Shown piece after piece: positions 1-7,146 of a DNA stretch of 7,591 nt (position 1 is its first letter; each line of letters begins with the position of its first letter). The notes under the pieces are model-generated. The model did no database searches, was not told the DNA's origin, and saw nothing but the letters and a program-made list of their open reading frames with translations. The stretch is taken from contig JAEERZ010000107.1 in assembly GCA_016286075.1 (NCBI GenBank), forward strand, positions 1 to 7,591, read 5' to 3'. The stretch comes from Selenomonadaceae bacterium. GTDB lineage: Bacteria > Bacillota > Negativicutes > Selenomonadales > Selenomonadaceae. Made by a program: the position numbers and the translations under genes.

Positions 1-48
1 GCTTTCGCCGGAGATATGACCGGCGGCGACGGGAAAGAGGGCAGATAG
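1..48 (+). CDS. C-terminal tail of an upstream protein (partial, unidentified)
   Basis: Frame 1 is open from the window edge and reads AFAGDMTGGDGKEGR followed by a TAG stop at 46-48. The last base of this stop is the first base of the GTG start of the next gene, a TAGTG overlap typical of translationally coupled operon genes. Fifteen codons are too few to name the protein. Frame 3 is also open here but reads as an arginine-rich string typical of an off-frame translation, and frame 2 stops at 17-19. The call rests on the stop/start overlap and the natural-looking composition, so it is only moderately supported. Confidence 0.4.
   Translation, partial: AFAGDMTGGDGKEGR
35..40 (+). promoter_or_regulatory. 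Ribosome binding site for the HAD phosphatase GTG start
   Basis: AAGAGG lies seven bases before the GTG at 48, inside the last codons of the upstream reading frame. It decides for GTG 48 over any start further upstream in the same open frame. Confidence 0.6.
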
Positions 49-677
49 TGGGGGAGAATCAGAAGGCGGCGCGCAACGCGCGGACGATATTCGCGTTTGA
101 CTTAGACGGAACGGTGACGCGGGAGGAAACCCTGCCTATCCTGGCGGGAGAATTGGGGCTTTCCGAAGAAATGGCCCGGCTTACAAGGCTCACGATGGAC
201 GGGCATTTTGCTTTTTCCGAGTCGTTCCGTCTGCGGTTCCATATTTTGAAGGAAATTCCTCTTGCGACGATTCAGGGAATTATGGATTCCGTTGCGCTGG
301 ACCCGGTGATTGTAGATTTTATTCGTTCGAGAGCGGAAGATTGCGCCATCGTTACCGGAAATCTTGACCTTTGGGTGGAGCCGATTATCAAAAAGCTCGG
401 ATGCCGCGCGTTTACCTCCGTGAGCGGGTGGGATGAGCGAGAGGGATTGGTGCTCGCCTCCATTCTCGACAAGGGGGCGGCAGTGAGAACCCTTAAGGAA
501 GAGGCCGGACGGGTGATTGCCGTGGGCGAAGGCGCGAACGATATTCCGATGTTTGAGGCGGCGGATATTGCCGTATCATACGGAGGCGTCCATCGACCGG
601 TGGAGGCGGCCATTGCGGCTTCCGATTACATGGCGAAGGATGCGGAGTCGCTTTGCAAGCTCCTTCGGATGCTTTGA
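48..677 (+). CDS. HAD-superfamily phosphatase, phosphoserine phosphatase (SerB)-like
   Basis: A 209-residue hydrolase of the haloacid dehalogenase superfamily, subclass IB, most like phosphoserine phosphatases. Motif I is DLDGT at residues 18-22 (nucleophile D18, acid/base D20). A small helical cap follows with an ESFRLR stretch near 58-63 typical of the SerB group. Motif II is IVTGN (T103), motif III the lysine of DKG (K142), and motif IV is GEGANDIPM at 160-168. Family members usually have GDGxND in motif IV, so E161 replaces a metal-binding aspartate while D165 is kept. The start is GTG at 48, supported by AAGAGG at 35-40 seven bases upstream; the frame is open further upstream, but that stretch is arginine-rich and implausible. 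No signal peptide or membrane segment is visible, so it should be cytosolic. The true substrate could be phosphoserine or another small phosphomonoester; neighbours do not settle this. Confidence 0.85.
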   Translation: MGENQKAARNARTIFAFDLDGTVTREETLPILAGELGLSEEMARLTRLTMDGHFAFSESFRLRFHILKEIPLATIQGIMDSVALDPVIVDFIRSRAEDCAIVTGNLDLWVEPIIKKLGCRAFTSVSGWDEREGLVLASILDKGAAVRTLKEEAGRVIAVGEGANDIPMFEAADIAVSYGGVHRPVEAAIAASDYMAKDAESLCKLLRML

Positions 678-708
678 ATATCAATCAGAAAGATAGGGGA
701 GAAGACGT

Positions 709-1155
709 ATGCAGGCATATCGTATTCATGTAAAAAACGGCGTGCAGTTTGAGGACACCGAGCCGCAGGAGAACTGTACTTATGACATCGTGGATTTGAA
801 GCTGCCGGAGGGCGCGAATATCATCTCCGTCGGCGGCGCGCGGGACACGCTTCGGCGCGTCAAGCTCAAGGACAACGAGTATACGCATCTTGAGACGTTG
901 GACGACAAGCCGATTCTGCGGGTCGAAGCGCAGCGCGAGTATCTTGCGGCGGGGACGAATAATTTTGTGGAGCTTGAATTTGTCGTCGTGGAGGAAAATC
1001 TCCGCTGCGATTTTGATACGATTTGCACTTACGACGCGCCGGACAATATCTATCGGGTCAATTACATCAACGGCCGCTATCAGCTCACGGACCTTTACGG
1101 CAGCCAGAGAATTTCCAAACAGGAGGCCATGCAGTACAAAGCCAAGTGGGGTTGA
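709..1155 (+). CDS. Conserved-looking hypothetical protein, 148 aa
   Basis: I do not recognise this family. The protein is small, soluble and rich in charged residues, with no signal peptide and no membrane segment. Alternating hydrophobic/polar stretches (for example ELEFVVVEENL near 88-98 and NIYRVNYINGRYQL near 113-126) suggest a mostly beta-strand fold. There are three cysteines (C23, C100, C107) in no obvious metal-binding spacing. Aromatic residues, mainly tyrosine, are frequent. The start ATG is well supported by AGGGGAG at 695-701, seven bases upstream. It lies 31 bases after the HAD phosphatase gene and probably shares its transcript. Codon usage resembles its neighbours, and good coding character with a strong ribosome binding site makes it a real gene. 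Function unknown. Confidence 0.85.
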   Translation: MQAYRIHVKNGVQFEDTEPQENCTYDIVDLKLPEGANIISVGGARDTLRRVKLKDNEYTHLETLDDKPILRVEAQREYLAAGTNNFVELEFVVVEENLRCDFDTICTYDAPDNIYRVNYINGRYQLTDLYGSQRISKQEAMQYKAKWG

Positions 1156-1161
1156 TAGGGA

Positions 1162-1190
1162 TTGCGCGACAGGGAAGGATTTGCTATAAT
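1162..1190 (+). promoter_or_regulatory. Sigma-70/SigA-type promoter of the tRNA-Arg gene
   Basis: A perfect -10 box TATAAT at 1185-1190 is preceded by TGC, giving an extended -10. Seventeen bases upstream lies TTGCGC (1162-1167), a partial match to the -35 consensus (first three bases). Transcription would start near 1197, about nine bases before the mature 5' end of the tRNA. The promoter starts just after the stop codon of the preceding gene, so the tRNA has its own transcript. Confidence 0.75.
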
Positions 1191-1205
1191 ACATCTCATG
1201 TAATT

Positions 1206-1282
<77 letters not shown>

Positions 1283-1296
1283 TTTTTACAATGCAA

Positions 1297-1330
1297 GGAC
1301 CGTCCGGGTTTTTCGGGCGGTTCTTTTTTT
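1297..1330 (+). terminator. Rho-independent terminator after the tRNA-Arg gene
   Basis: Inverted repeat GGACCGTCCG (1297-1306) and CGGGCGGTTC (1314-1323) pairs over ten bases with two G-U pairs, around a seven-base loop. It is followed at once by seven T (1324-1330). It starts 14 bases after the tRNA CCA and ends 25 bases before the smc -10 box, so it separates the tRNA unit from smc. Confidence 0.92.
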
Positions 1331-1331
1331 G

Positions 1332-1360
1332 TGGCGTCGTCGGTTATTTTTTTGTATAAT
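1332..1360 (+). promoter_or_regulatory. Probable promoter of the smc-ftsY-thi unit
   Basis: A perfect TATAAT stands at 1355-1360, just after a T-rich stretch. At 17-base spacing the -35 position reads TGGCGT (1332-1337), a poor match, so the promoter may depend on the -10 and the T-rich spacer, or on an activator. Predicted transcription start is near 1367, leaving a leader of about 25 bases. It follows directly after the tRNA terminator, as expected for the start of a new unit. Confidence 0.6.
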
Positions 1361-1382
1361 AAAATGATATTAGAATCAGGCT

Positions 1383-1387
1383 GGTGA
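1383..1387 (+). promoter_or_regulatory. Ribosome binding site deciding the smc start
   Basis: GGTGA (1383-1387, within AGGCTGGTGA) matches the 3' part of the extended Shine-Dalgarno consensus and lies five bases before TTG 1393. The alternative GTG at 1384 lies inside this element and has only an AGG three bases ahead of it, too close to work well. Confidence 0.5.
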
Positions 1388-1392
1388 AAAGT

Positions 1393-4300
1393 TTGCAGTT
1401 GAAACGATTGGAAGCGTACGGCTTCAAATCATTTGCGGATAAAATCGAGATCGAGTTCGACCATGGCGTCACGGCTGTCGTGGGTCCGAACGGCAGCGGC
1501 AAGAGCAATATCACGGACGCGATCCGTTGGGTGCTCGGCGAGCGGAACGTGCGGAATCTTCGCGGCACGAAGACCGAGGACATCATTTTCGCGGGCAGTT
1601 CGGAGCGGCGGTCCCTTGGAGCGGCGGAAGTTTCTCTGACGCTCTTGAATCAAGGCGATTTGCCCGGAAATTTCGACGAGATCGTCATTACGCGGCGGAT
1701 TTTCCGTTCGGGGGACAGCGAGTTTCTTTTGAACAATACGCGCTGCCATTTGAAGGACATCTATGAGATGCTGGCCGATACGGGCCTTGGGCGCGACGGG
1801 CTCAGCGTCATCAGCCAGAATAAGATAGACGCGGTGCTGAACAGCCGCCCTGAGGAGCGGCGGCTTTTTTTCGAGGAGACGGCGGGAATAACGAAGTTTC
1901 GCGACCGTAAAGTCTCGGCAGTGCGGAAACTGGAGGAAGCGGAGAAAAATCTCGTCCGGCTGGGCGATATCCGGCAGGGGCTTGAAGATCAACTGGGGCC
2001 TATGGCAGAGGCTGCCGAGCGCACGAAACAGTATAACGTATGGAACGGCGAGCTGCGCCGCTGCAAAATCACGGAGCTTTTCCGAGCGCAGCGGGAAATG
2101 GGCGAAAAGGAACAGGCAAGCAGGGAGCGCTTCGCCGCATGTCAGCAAGAGGAGACGGAAGCGGCTTCCAAACTGATCACATTGGAGGCTGAAAAAGAGA
2201 CGCTGGCAAAAACGCTGATCGACTTGCAGCAGGAAGGACAGCGGAAGTTTGAGGAGCGGAACGCGCAGCAGGAAAAGATCAGCAACAAGGAAACGGAAAT
2301 CCGGGTTTTGGAGGAGCGTCGCCAAAACAGCGACGAGACGCAGCGGGCGCTGAAGGAAAAGCGGGAGGCGCTGCAAACGGGACTTGCCGACGCGGAGAAA
2401 GCGTTGTCAAATCTTCGGGAAGGGGAAAAGGAAGCCCTGAAGGCCCAAGAGGAGGCGGAGCAAAAGCTCACAGAGGCGCAGGAAAACGTCAATCGGATTT
2501 TCGAGGAGTTGAAGACCCGAAGACAGGCGAGAGACGAGCTTTCCGCCCGGTTTTCGGAGACGCAGAAAGATTTCCTGACAAAGCAGGGAGAGCTCGGTTC
2601 GCTGGAGCAGAATCTGATTACGAGCAGGGAGACGCGGCAGCGGCAGGAACAGGAGATACGGGAAGGGGAAAAACGCCTCGGCGAGAACCAGGAAAAGCTG
2701 GACGCGCTATCGAAAAAGATAGGCGAATTGGAGGAAGAACAGCAAGCTCTGCTGACGGCGCAGAAACAGACGGAGGCGAAGCGCCGGGGAATCGAGAAGC
2801 TGCAAAAGGAGCGGCGGCAGACGATTTCCATTGCCAGAACGTACATCGACCAAACCGAGGGAAAACGGGAAATTTTGCAGCAGTCTATCGAAGCCTACGA
2901 GGGCTTCGGAAACGCCGCGAAAGCGGTGCTGACGGCAAACGAGCCGTGGAAAAACGGCGTATGCGGAGCGGTGGCCGAACTGATCGACGTGCCGAAGCAA
3001 TATTTGACGGCGACGGAGGCGGCGTTGGGAAGCGCGCTGCAGAATATCGTGACGCGGGATGCGGACGCCGCGAAGGGCGCGATTGAATATCTGAAGCGGC
3101 GGAAAATTGGACGGGCGACGTTTTTGCCCCTGTCCACGCTGACGGTGCGAAACGATCAGGATGAGGCGGCCCGAAAGCTGCCGGGCGTCATCGGCTATAT
3201 GAACGAAGTGATTGGCGCGGCGGAGGAATATAGAATAGTCGTTGATTTCCTCCTGTCGCGGACGCTCCTGACGGATACGATGGAACACGCGCTTTCCGCG
3301 GCGAAGCGACTGGGGTATCGAGCGCGAATCGTCACGCTGACGGGCGAGCTTTTGCATCCGGGCGGGTCGATTTCCGGCGGCAGTCTTCGGGGCAGCGAGA
3401 CGGGCTTCCTGAACCGCAAGGAGGAACTGGAAACGCTGGCGCGCGAGATGAAGGAGAAGGAAGCGGCCATCAAGACGGCGGAAAGCGAATGCGCGGCAGC
3501 CGAGGAAGAACTGCGGGAGATGGAACGGCAGTCCGAGGCCGAAAAAAAGCGGTTGGAAGACGTGCGCGTCGAGATGAGCGGGAAAAGCGCCGAGAGGAAG
3601 TCTTTGTCGGAGCAGATGGAGGAGGACGTTCTTCGCCTTGACGGGTTGAAGGAATTTGTGAAGCACGCGGCGGAGACTTTTGCGGAGGCACAGGAGAACC
3701 GCACGAAAATGGTGCAGGCTGTCCGCGCGCTGGGAAGCGAGGTCGAGGAGCTGCAGAGGTCGGTGGACGGCGCCCGCGACACCGTCACTGATTTGGAGCA
3801 GGATTTTGAGGATTACGGGCAGATTCGCGATCGGCTGCATCAGGAACTGGACGGGCTGAAAACGGAGGCGTTCAAGCGGCACGGCGCAGTTTTGATGAAG
3901 GAACGGGAGATCGGCGGCATCGAGGATAATCTTGCGGCGAACAGGGAAGAAGCGAATCAGCTGCTGGAAGGGCTGACGGACGGTGCGGAACAGCTGCGGA
4001 TCCTTGCCGAGGAAAAGAAAGCCTTGCTGGATGATTTTGCGGTTATTGACAGGGAATATAAGGCCGTCGATGAAAAGCGGGCGGAGTGTATGGCTGAGGA
4101 GAACGCCGCCGAGGGAAAACTGAAGGAACTCCGGCGAAAGCAGGGGGAGTTGCAGGAGCGGCTGCACGCGATCGACAAGGAAACGGAAAAGTATCGCCTG
4201 CAGCGGGAACAGAGCGTACAAAAATTAGAAGAAGACTTTTTGCTGAAAGTAGGCGAGGCTGCGGAGCAAACCGTGGATATGAGGCCCGGAGAACTGAAAT

Positions 4301-4950
4301 CGCGGATGCGCCAACTGGAACAGGATATCGCGGAGCTCGGGCCCGTGAATCCGAACGCGGTGGAAGAGCATCAAAAGCTTTCGGAGCAGTATGAGAAGTA
4401 CCAAAAGCAGATGCAGGATATCGAAGGCGCAAAAAAGAATTTCCAGCGGCTGATCCAAGAATTGGACGCCGATATGACAAAGACGTTCAAGGCGGCTTTC
4501 GCGGAGATACAGAAGGCGTTCCACGATATTTTTATCGACCTGTTCGGGGGACAGGAGAGCGGAGACGCGCAGCTCCTGCTGACGGACGAGCAAAACGTCC
4601 TCGAATCGGGAGTGGAGATTATCGTGCAGATTCCCGGAAAGAAACAGCAGAATCTTTCGGTCCTGTCGGGCGGAGAGAGAGCGCTGACGGTTATCGCGCT
4701 CCTGTTTGCGTTTTTGAGGGTGCGTCCCGCGCCGTTTTCCGTATTGGACGAGATCGACGCGCCGCTGGACGAGGCGAATATCGCGAATTTCGGGCGTTTC
4801 CTGCACAAATTCTCGGAGAAGACGCAGTTTGTCGTGGTCACGCACCGCAAGGGAACGATGGAGTCCGCGGATACTATGTACGGCGTCACGCTGGAGGACG
4901 CGGGCGTATCCAAGATCATCTCGGTGAAATTGGAAGACGTTCCGGCGTGA
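1393..4950 (+). CDS. smc: Chromosome segregation/condensation ATPase SMC
   Basis: Structural maintenance of chromosomes protein, the ATPase of the SMC-ScpA-ScpB complex that extrudes and organises chromosomal DNA. With the TTG start it is 1185 residues, close to B. subtilis SMC (1186). The N-terminal head has GFKSFADK and Walker A GPNGSGKSN at 31-39 (K37), with the Q-loop Q142 in SVISQNKID. Long charged coiled coils cover about 160-490 and 670-1000. Between them is the hinge, with GVCGAVAELI at 522-531 and the glycine-rich GGSISGGS at 657-664. The C-terminal head carries the ABC signature LSGGERAL from 1091, Walker B with DEID at 1119-1122, and switch H1151. TTG 1393 is preferred over in-frame GTG 1384 because family members begin at the equivalent of MQLKRLEAYGFKSF and because of GGTGA at 1383-1387; the GTG would add three residues. 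ftsY follows 77 bases downstream. rnc, often directly upstream of smc in Firmicutes, is absent from that position here. Confidence 0.98.
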   Translation: MQLKRLEAYGFKSFADKIEIEFDHGVTAVVGPNGSGKSNITDAIRWVLGERNVRNLRGTKTEDIIFAGSSERRSLGAAEVSLTLLNQGDLPGNFDEIVITRRIFRSGDSEFLLNNTRCHLKDIYEMLADTGLGRDGLSVISQNKIDAVLNSRPEERRLFFEETAGITKFRDRKVSAVRKLEEAEKNLVRLGDIRQGLEDQLGPMAEAAERTKQYNVWNGELRRCKITELFRAQREMGEKEQASRERFAACQQEETEAASKLITLEAEKETLAKTLIDLQQEGQRKFEERNAQQEKISNKETEIRVLEERRQNSDETQRALKEKREALQTGLADAEKALSNLREGEKEALKAQEEAEQKLTEAQENVNRIFEELKTRRQARDELSARFSETQKDFLTKQGELGSLEQNLITSRETRQRQEQEIREGEKRLGENQEKLDALSKKIGELEEEQQALLTAQKQTEAKRRGIEKLQKERRQTISIARTYIDQTEGKREILQQSIEAYEGFGNAAKAVLTANEPWKNGVCGAVAELIDVPKQYLTATEAALGSALQNIVTRDADAAKGAIEYLKRRKIGRATFLPLSTLTVRNDQDEAARKLPGVIGYMNEVIGAAEEYRIVVDFLLSRTLLTDTMEHALSAAKRLGYRARIVTLTGELLHPGGSISGGSLRGSETGFLNRKEELETLAREMKEKEAAIKTAESECAAAEEELREMERQSEAEKKRLEDVRVEMSGKSAERKSLSEQMEEDVLRLDGLKEFVKHAAETFAEAQENRTKMVQAVRALGSEVEELQRSVDGARDTVTDLEQDFEDYGQIRDRLHQELDGLKTEAFKRHGAVLMKEREIGGIEDNLAANREEANQLLEGLTDGAEQLRILAEEKKALLDDFAVIDREYKAVDEKRAECMAEENAAEGKLKELRRKQGELQERLHAIDKETEKYRLQREQSVQKLEEDFLLKVGEAAEQTVDMRPGELKSRMRQLEQDIAELGPVNPNAVEEHQKLSEQYEKYQKQMQDIEGAKKNFQRLIQELDADMTKTFKAAFAEIQKAFHDIFIDLFGGQESGDAQLLLTDEQNVLESGVEIIVQIPGKKQQNLSVLSGGERALTVIALLFAFLRVRPAPFSVLDEIDAPLDEANIANFGRFLHKFSEKTQFVVVTHRKGTMESADTMYGVTLEDAGVSKIISVKLEDVPA

Positions 4951-5027
4951 GGAAAAGTTGAGAGTGTCGACCGATATGATCTTTATGGTTTGTAGTTGTA
5001 TTTTTTGAAAGAGCGGGGAAGAGCAGC
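4951..5027 (+). other. smc-ftsY spacer, AT-rich, no clear signal
   Basis: This 77-base gap is more AT-rich than its surroundings, especially 4976-5010. It holds no hairpin with a T-tract that I can find, so transcription from smc should continue into ftsY. A TTGAGA (4958-4963) resembles a -35 box and TATGAT (4975-4980) a -10 box, but they are only 11 bases apart and cannot work together. GGGGAAGAG (5015-5023) at the right end is the ftsY ribosome binding site. Confidence 0.5.
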
Positions 5028-5960
5028 ATGGGATTTTTTGACCGATTGAAAAAAGGACTGGAGCGGACGCGAGAGAGCTTTACCGAGAAAATCGAGAAGG
5101 CAATCATCGGCTACGCCGATATTGACGACGACCTCCTCGATGAGCTGGAGGAAATCCTGATCATGGCGGACGTCGGCGTGACGACGACGGAAAAGCTGAT
5201 GGCGGACGTGCGGCAGGGAATCAAGAAGAAGGAAATCAAGACGCCGGAGGATTTGAAGCCATTTTTGGAGGCGCGGATTACAGAGATATTGGTGGAGGGC
5301 GGCGCTGGAATACGTATGGCAGCCAACGGGCCGACGGTCATCCTCGTCATCGGCGTCAACGGCGCAGGAAAGACGACGACCATCGGCAAGCTCAGTGCGT
5401 TTTATCATTACTATGGGAAATCGGTGATGATGGCGGCGGCCGACACTTTCCGCGCGGCGGCTATTGAGCAGCTTGAAGTCTGGGCACAGAGGAGCGAGGC
5501 GGAATTCATCCGCCATGAGGAGGGCTCCGATCCCGCCGCCGTCGTGTATGACGCGGTGAAGGCGGCAAAAGCCAGGAATATTGATATTTTGCTGGTGGAT
5601 ACGGCGGGGCGGCTTCAGACGAAGTCGAACCTGATGGCGGAGCTGGAAAAAATCAACCGAGTCATTCAGCGCGAAATTCCCGGCGCGCCGCATGAGACGC
5701 TGCTCGTTTTGGACGCGACGACGGGACAGAACGCCGTCAGTCAGGCGAAATTGTTCACCCAAGCGGCGCCGATTACCGGCGTCGTGCTGACGAAGCTCGA
5801 CGGCACAGCGAAGGGCGGCGTCGTCATCGGCATCAAGGCGGAGCTCAACATGCCGATTAAATGGATCGGCGTCGGCGAAGGCGTCGCCGACTTGCGGCCG
5901 TTCGTCGCGGAGGATTTCTCGAAAGCGTTGTTTGGCGAAAATCAGGGCGCGGAAAAATAG
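5028..5960 (+). CDS. ftsY: Signal recognition particle receptor FtsY
   Basis: GTPase that receives SRP-ribosome-nascent chain complexes at the cytoplasmic membrane and pairs with Ffh for co-translational insertion of membrane proteins. The 310 residues comprise an N domain (about 1-95) and a G domain. Seen motifs are G1 GVNGAGKTT at 109-117, DTFRAAA at 139-145, G3 DTAGR at 191-195, G4 TKLDGTAKGG at 255-264, and the closing GVGEGVADLRPF at 281-292. The N-terminus begins MGFFDRLKKGL, an amphipathic basic helix of the kind that binds lipid. The long acidic A domain of enterobacterial FtsY is absent, as is usual in Firmicutes. Ffh differs by its C-terminal methionine-rich M domain, which is missing here. 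ATG 5028 is backed by GGGGAAGAG. It lies downstream of smc, a conserved Firmicutes pairing, and 18 bases upstream of thiM. Confidence 0.98.
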   Translation: MGFFDRLKKGLERTRESFTEKIEKAIIGYADIDDDLLDELEEILIMADVGVTTTEKLMADVRQGIKKKEIKTPEDLKPFLEARITEILVEGGAGIRMAANGPTVILVIGVNGAGKTTTIGKLSAFYHYYGKSVMMAAADTFRAAAIEQLEVWAQRSEAEFIRHEEGSDPAAVVYDAVKAAKARNIDILLVDTAGRLQTKSNLMAELEKINRVIQREIPGAPHETLLVLDATTGQNAVSQAKLFTQAAPITGVVLTKLDGTAKGGVVIGIKAELNMPIKWIGVGEGVADLRPFVAEDFSKALFGENQGAEK

Positions 5961-5978
5961 GTTTATGGGGGTTCGGGC

Positions 5979-6827
5979 ATGAAAAAAACGACGAAGGAAA
6001 CCTGGCGGCGCGAGATACGGGAAGCAGTGCGCCTTGCGCGGGAACAGAATCCCTTGGCGCCTTCCATCACCAACACGGTGACAATCAATTTGGTGGCGAA
6101 CGCGCAGCTTGCGGTGGGCGGCTCGGCGGCGATGGTCTACCTTGCGGACGAAGGCGAGGCCATGGCGTCGGTTGGCGGCGCCATGTATATCAATATGGGG
6201 ACGATGCTTCCCGTGTATGCGGAAACGCTGCCGCGTACGGCGAAAGCGCTGGCAGAGCAGGGGAAGCCGTGGGTAATCGATCCGGTGGGCATCGGTATCG
6301 GCGGCCTTCGGACCAGTCTCTTGCTGGGGTTTCGGTCGGACAAGCCGTCCATTATCCGGGGCAACGCCTCGGAGATTATCGCATTGGCGGAGCTCTGGGA
6401 ACTGGAAAGCGGGAAAAAATCCGGCGGCGTTCGCGGCGTCGATTCGACGGATTCCGTGGAAGCGGCGCGCACGGCGGCGATTTCTCTCGCGCGTCATACG
6501 GGCGGCGCGGTGGCGGTATCCGGGCCGACGGATCTTGTGACGGATGGAAAAAGCGTTGCGCTGGCCGCGGGCGGCTCGAAGTTTCTGCCGATGATTACGG
6601 GAGCCGGCTGCTCTCTCGGCGGCGTGGCGGCGGTCTACGCCTGCGTGGCGACGCCTTTTGTCGCGGCGCTCACCGCGACGGCGATCTACAATTTTGCCGG
6701 AGCAAAAGCGGAAAGCCGCGCGGAGGGACCGGCGAGTTTCCAGACCGCGTTCCTTGACGCGCTTTATCAGGCGACGCCGGAAGACGTGGGCGCACAGCCG
6801 TTCACGATCGAAACGGTTGGAAAGTGA
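5979..6827 (+). CDS. thiM: Hydroxyethylthiazole kinase (divergent ThiM)
   Basis: ThiM phosphorylates 4-methyl-5-(2-hydroxyethyl)thiazole with ATP, a salvage route to the thiazole half of thiamine. The 282-residue ribokinase-like protein has SITN at 29-32, M52 at the thiazole-pocket position, DPVG at 101-104, RGNASEI at 127-133 (R127 aligns with a phosphate-binding arginine), VDS at 154-156, ITGAGCSLG with the putative catalytic C211, and GPASFQ at 250-255. Compared with the usual PLVHxITN the N-terminal motif reads PLAPSITN, so VH is replaced by AP. SLGG also stands where other members have residues such as LLTS after the catalytic cysteine. I infer a distinct ThiM subgroup; the kinase fold is sure, the substrate slightly less so. 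The start is ATG 5979, with a G-rich stretch at 5966-5977 including GGGGG 5966-5970 as the likely ribosome binding site. The 18-base gap from ftsY leaves no room for a riboswitch. thiE and a thiamine-binding protein gene follow. Confidence 0.92.
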   Translation: MKKTTKETWRREIREAVRLAREQNPLAPSITNTVTINLVANAQLAVGGSAAMVYLADEGEAMASVGGAMYINMGTMLPVYAETLPRTAKALAEQGKPWVIDPVGIGIGGLRTSLLLGFRSDKPSIIRGNASEIIALAELWELESGKKSGGVRGVDSTDSVEAARTAAISLARHTGGAVAVSGPTDLVTDGKSVALAAGGSKFLPMITGAGCSLGGVAAVYACVATPFVAALTATAIYNFAGAKAESRAEGPASFQTAFLDALYQATPEDVGAQPFTIETVGK

Positions 6828-6840
6828 GAGGGATGACAGT

Positions 6841-7146
6841 ATGAACGTATTGGTTGCTTTGGCAGTCGCGCCCTGTGGAACGGGAGAGGAACTATCGGCG
6901 GAAGTGGCGGAGGTCATTCGCGTGATTCGCGCTTCCGGACTTCCCAACCGCACGAATTCCATGTTCACGGAAATCGAGGGCGAGTGGGACGCAGTGATGC
7001 AGGTGGTCAAGGATGCGACTTTCGTGCTGGCGGAAAAAGGGATTCGTACGGAAGTCGTGCTGAAAGCGGACGTGCGGCCCGGCCATGCCGACATGATGCA
7101 TAAAAAGACCGAAATCGTTGAGAAAATTTTGGAAGGCGGCAAATGA
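6841..7146 (+). CDS. MTH1187/YqgV-family thiamine-binding protein
   Basis: A 101-residue protein of the MTH1187/YqgV family (formerly DUF77, now the thiamine-binding family PF01910), which adopts a ferredoxin-like fold and forms oligomers; structural members bind thiamine or related ligands. Seen here are a beta-strand start MNVLVALAVAPCGTG, the family hallmark FTEIEGEWDAVM at 42-53, and a C-terminal R70-to-R79 stretch matching the second half of the fold. The start ATG 6841 is 13 bases after the thiM stop, with GAGGG at 6828-6832 eight bases ahead. The reading frame is open further upstream inside thiM, but that extension is basic off-frame sequence. The stop TGA (7144-7146) overlaps the thiE ATG by one base, indicating translational coupling. 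Being sandwiched between thiM and thiE supports a role in thiamine or thiazole handling in the cytosol; the exact role is unknown. Confidence 0.9.
   Translation: MNVLVALAVAPCGTGEELSAEVAEVIRVIRASGLPNRTNSMFTEIEGEWDAVMQVVKDATFVLAEKGIRTEVVLKADVRPGHADMMHKKTEIVEKILEGGK

Noticed and set aside
2707..4221. Minus-strand open frame of 504 codons inside smc
   Set aside because: It lies opposite the SMC hinge and coiled coils. Antisense of repetitive GAG/GAA/CAG/CTG codons gives long leucine/phenylalanine-rich frames without stops; no ribosome binding site or domain is evident.
4958..4980. Possible ftsY promoter from TTGAGA and TATGAT
   Set aside because: The two boxes are 11 bases apart, too close for sigma-70-type RNA polymerase, and neither has a good partner at 16-18 bases.
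4976..5008. Ten-codon micro-ORF (MIFMVCSCIF) in the smc-ftsY spacer, considered as a leader peptide
   Set aside because: No ribosome binding site at a suitable distance and no attenuator hairpin downstream; probably chance in an AT-rich spacer.
5861..6757. Plus-strand open frame of 298 codons overlapping ftsY and thiM
   Set aside because: It begins with a poly-arginine run and is glycine/arginine-rich throughout, typical of a shifted reading frame of thiM, which has clear family motifs.
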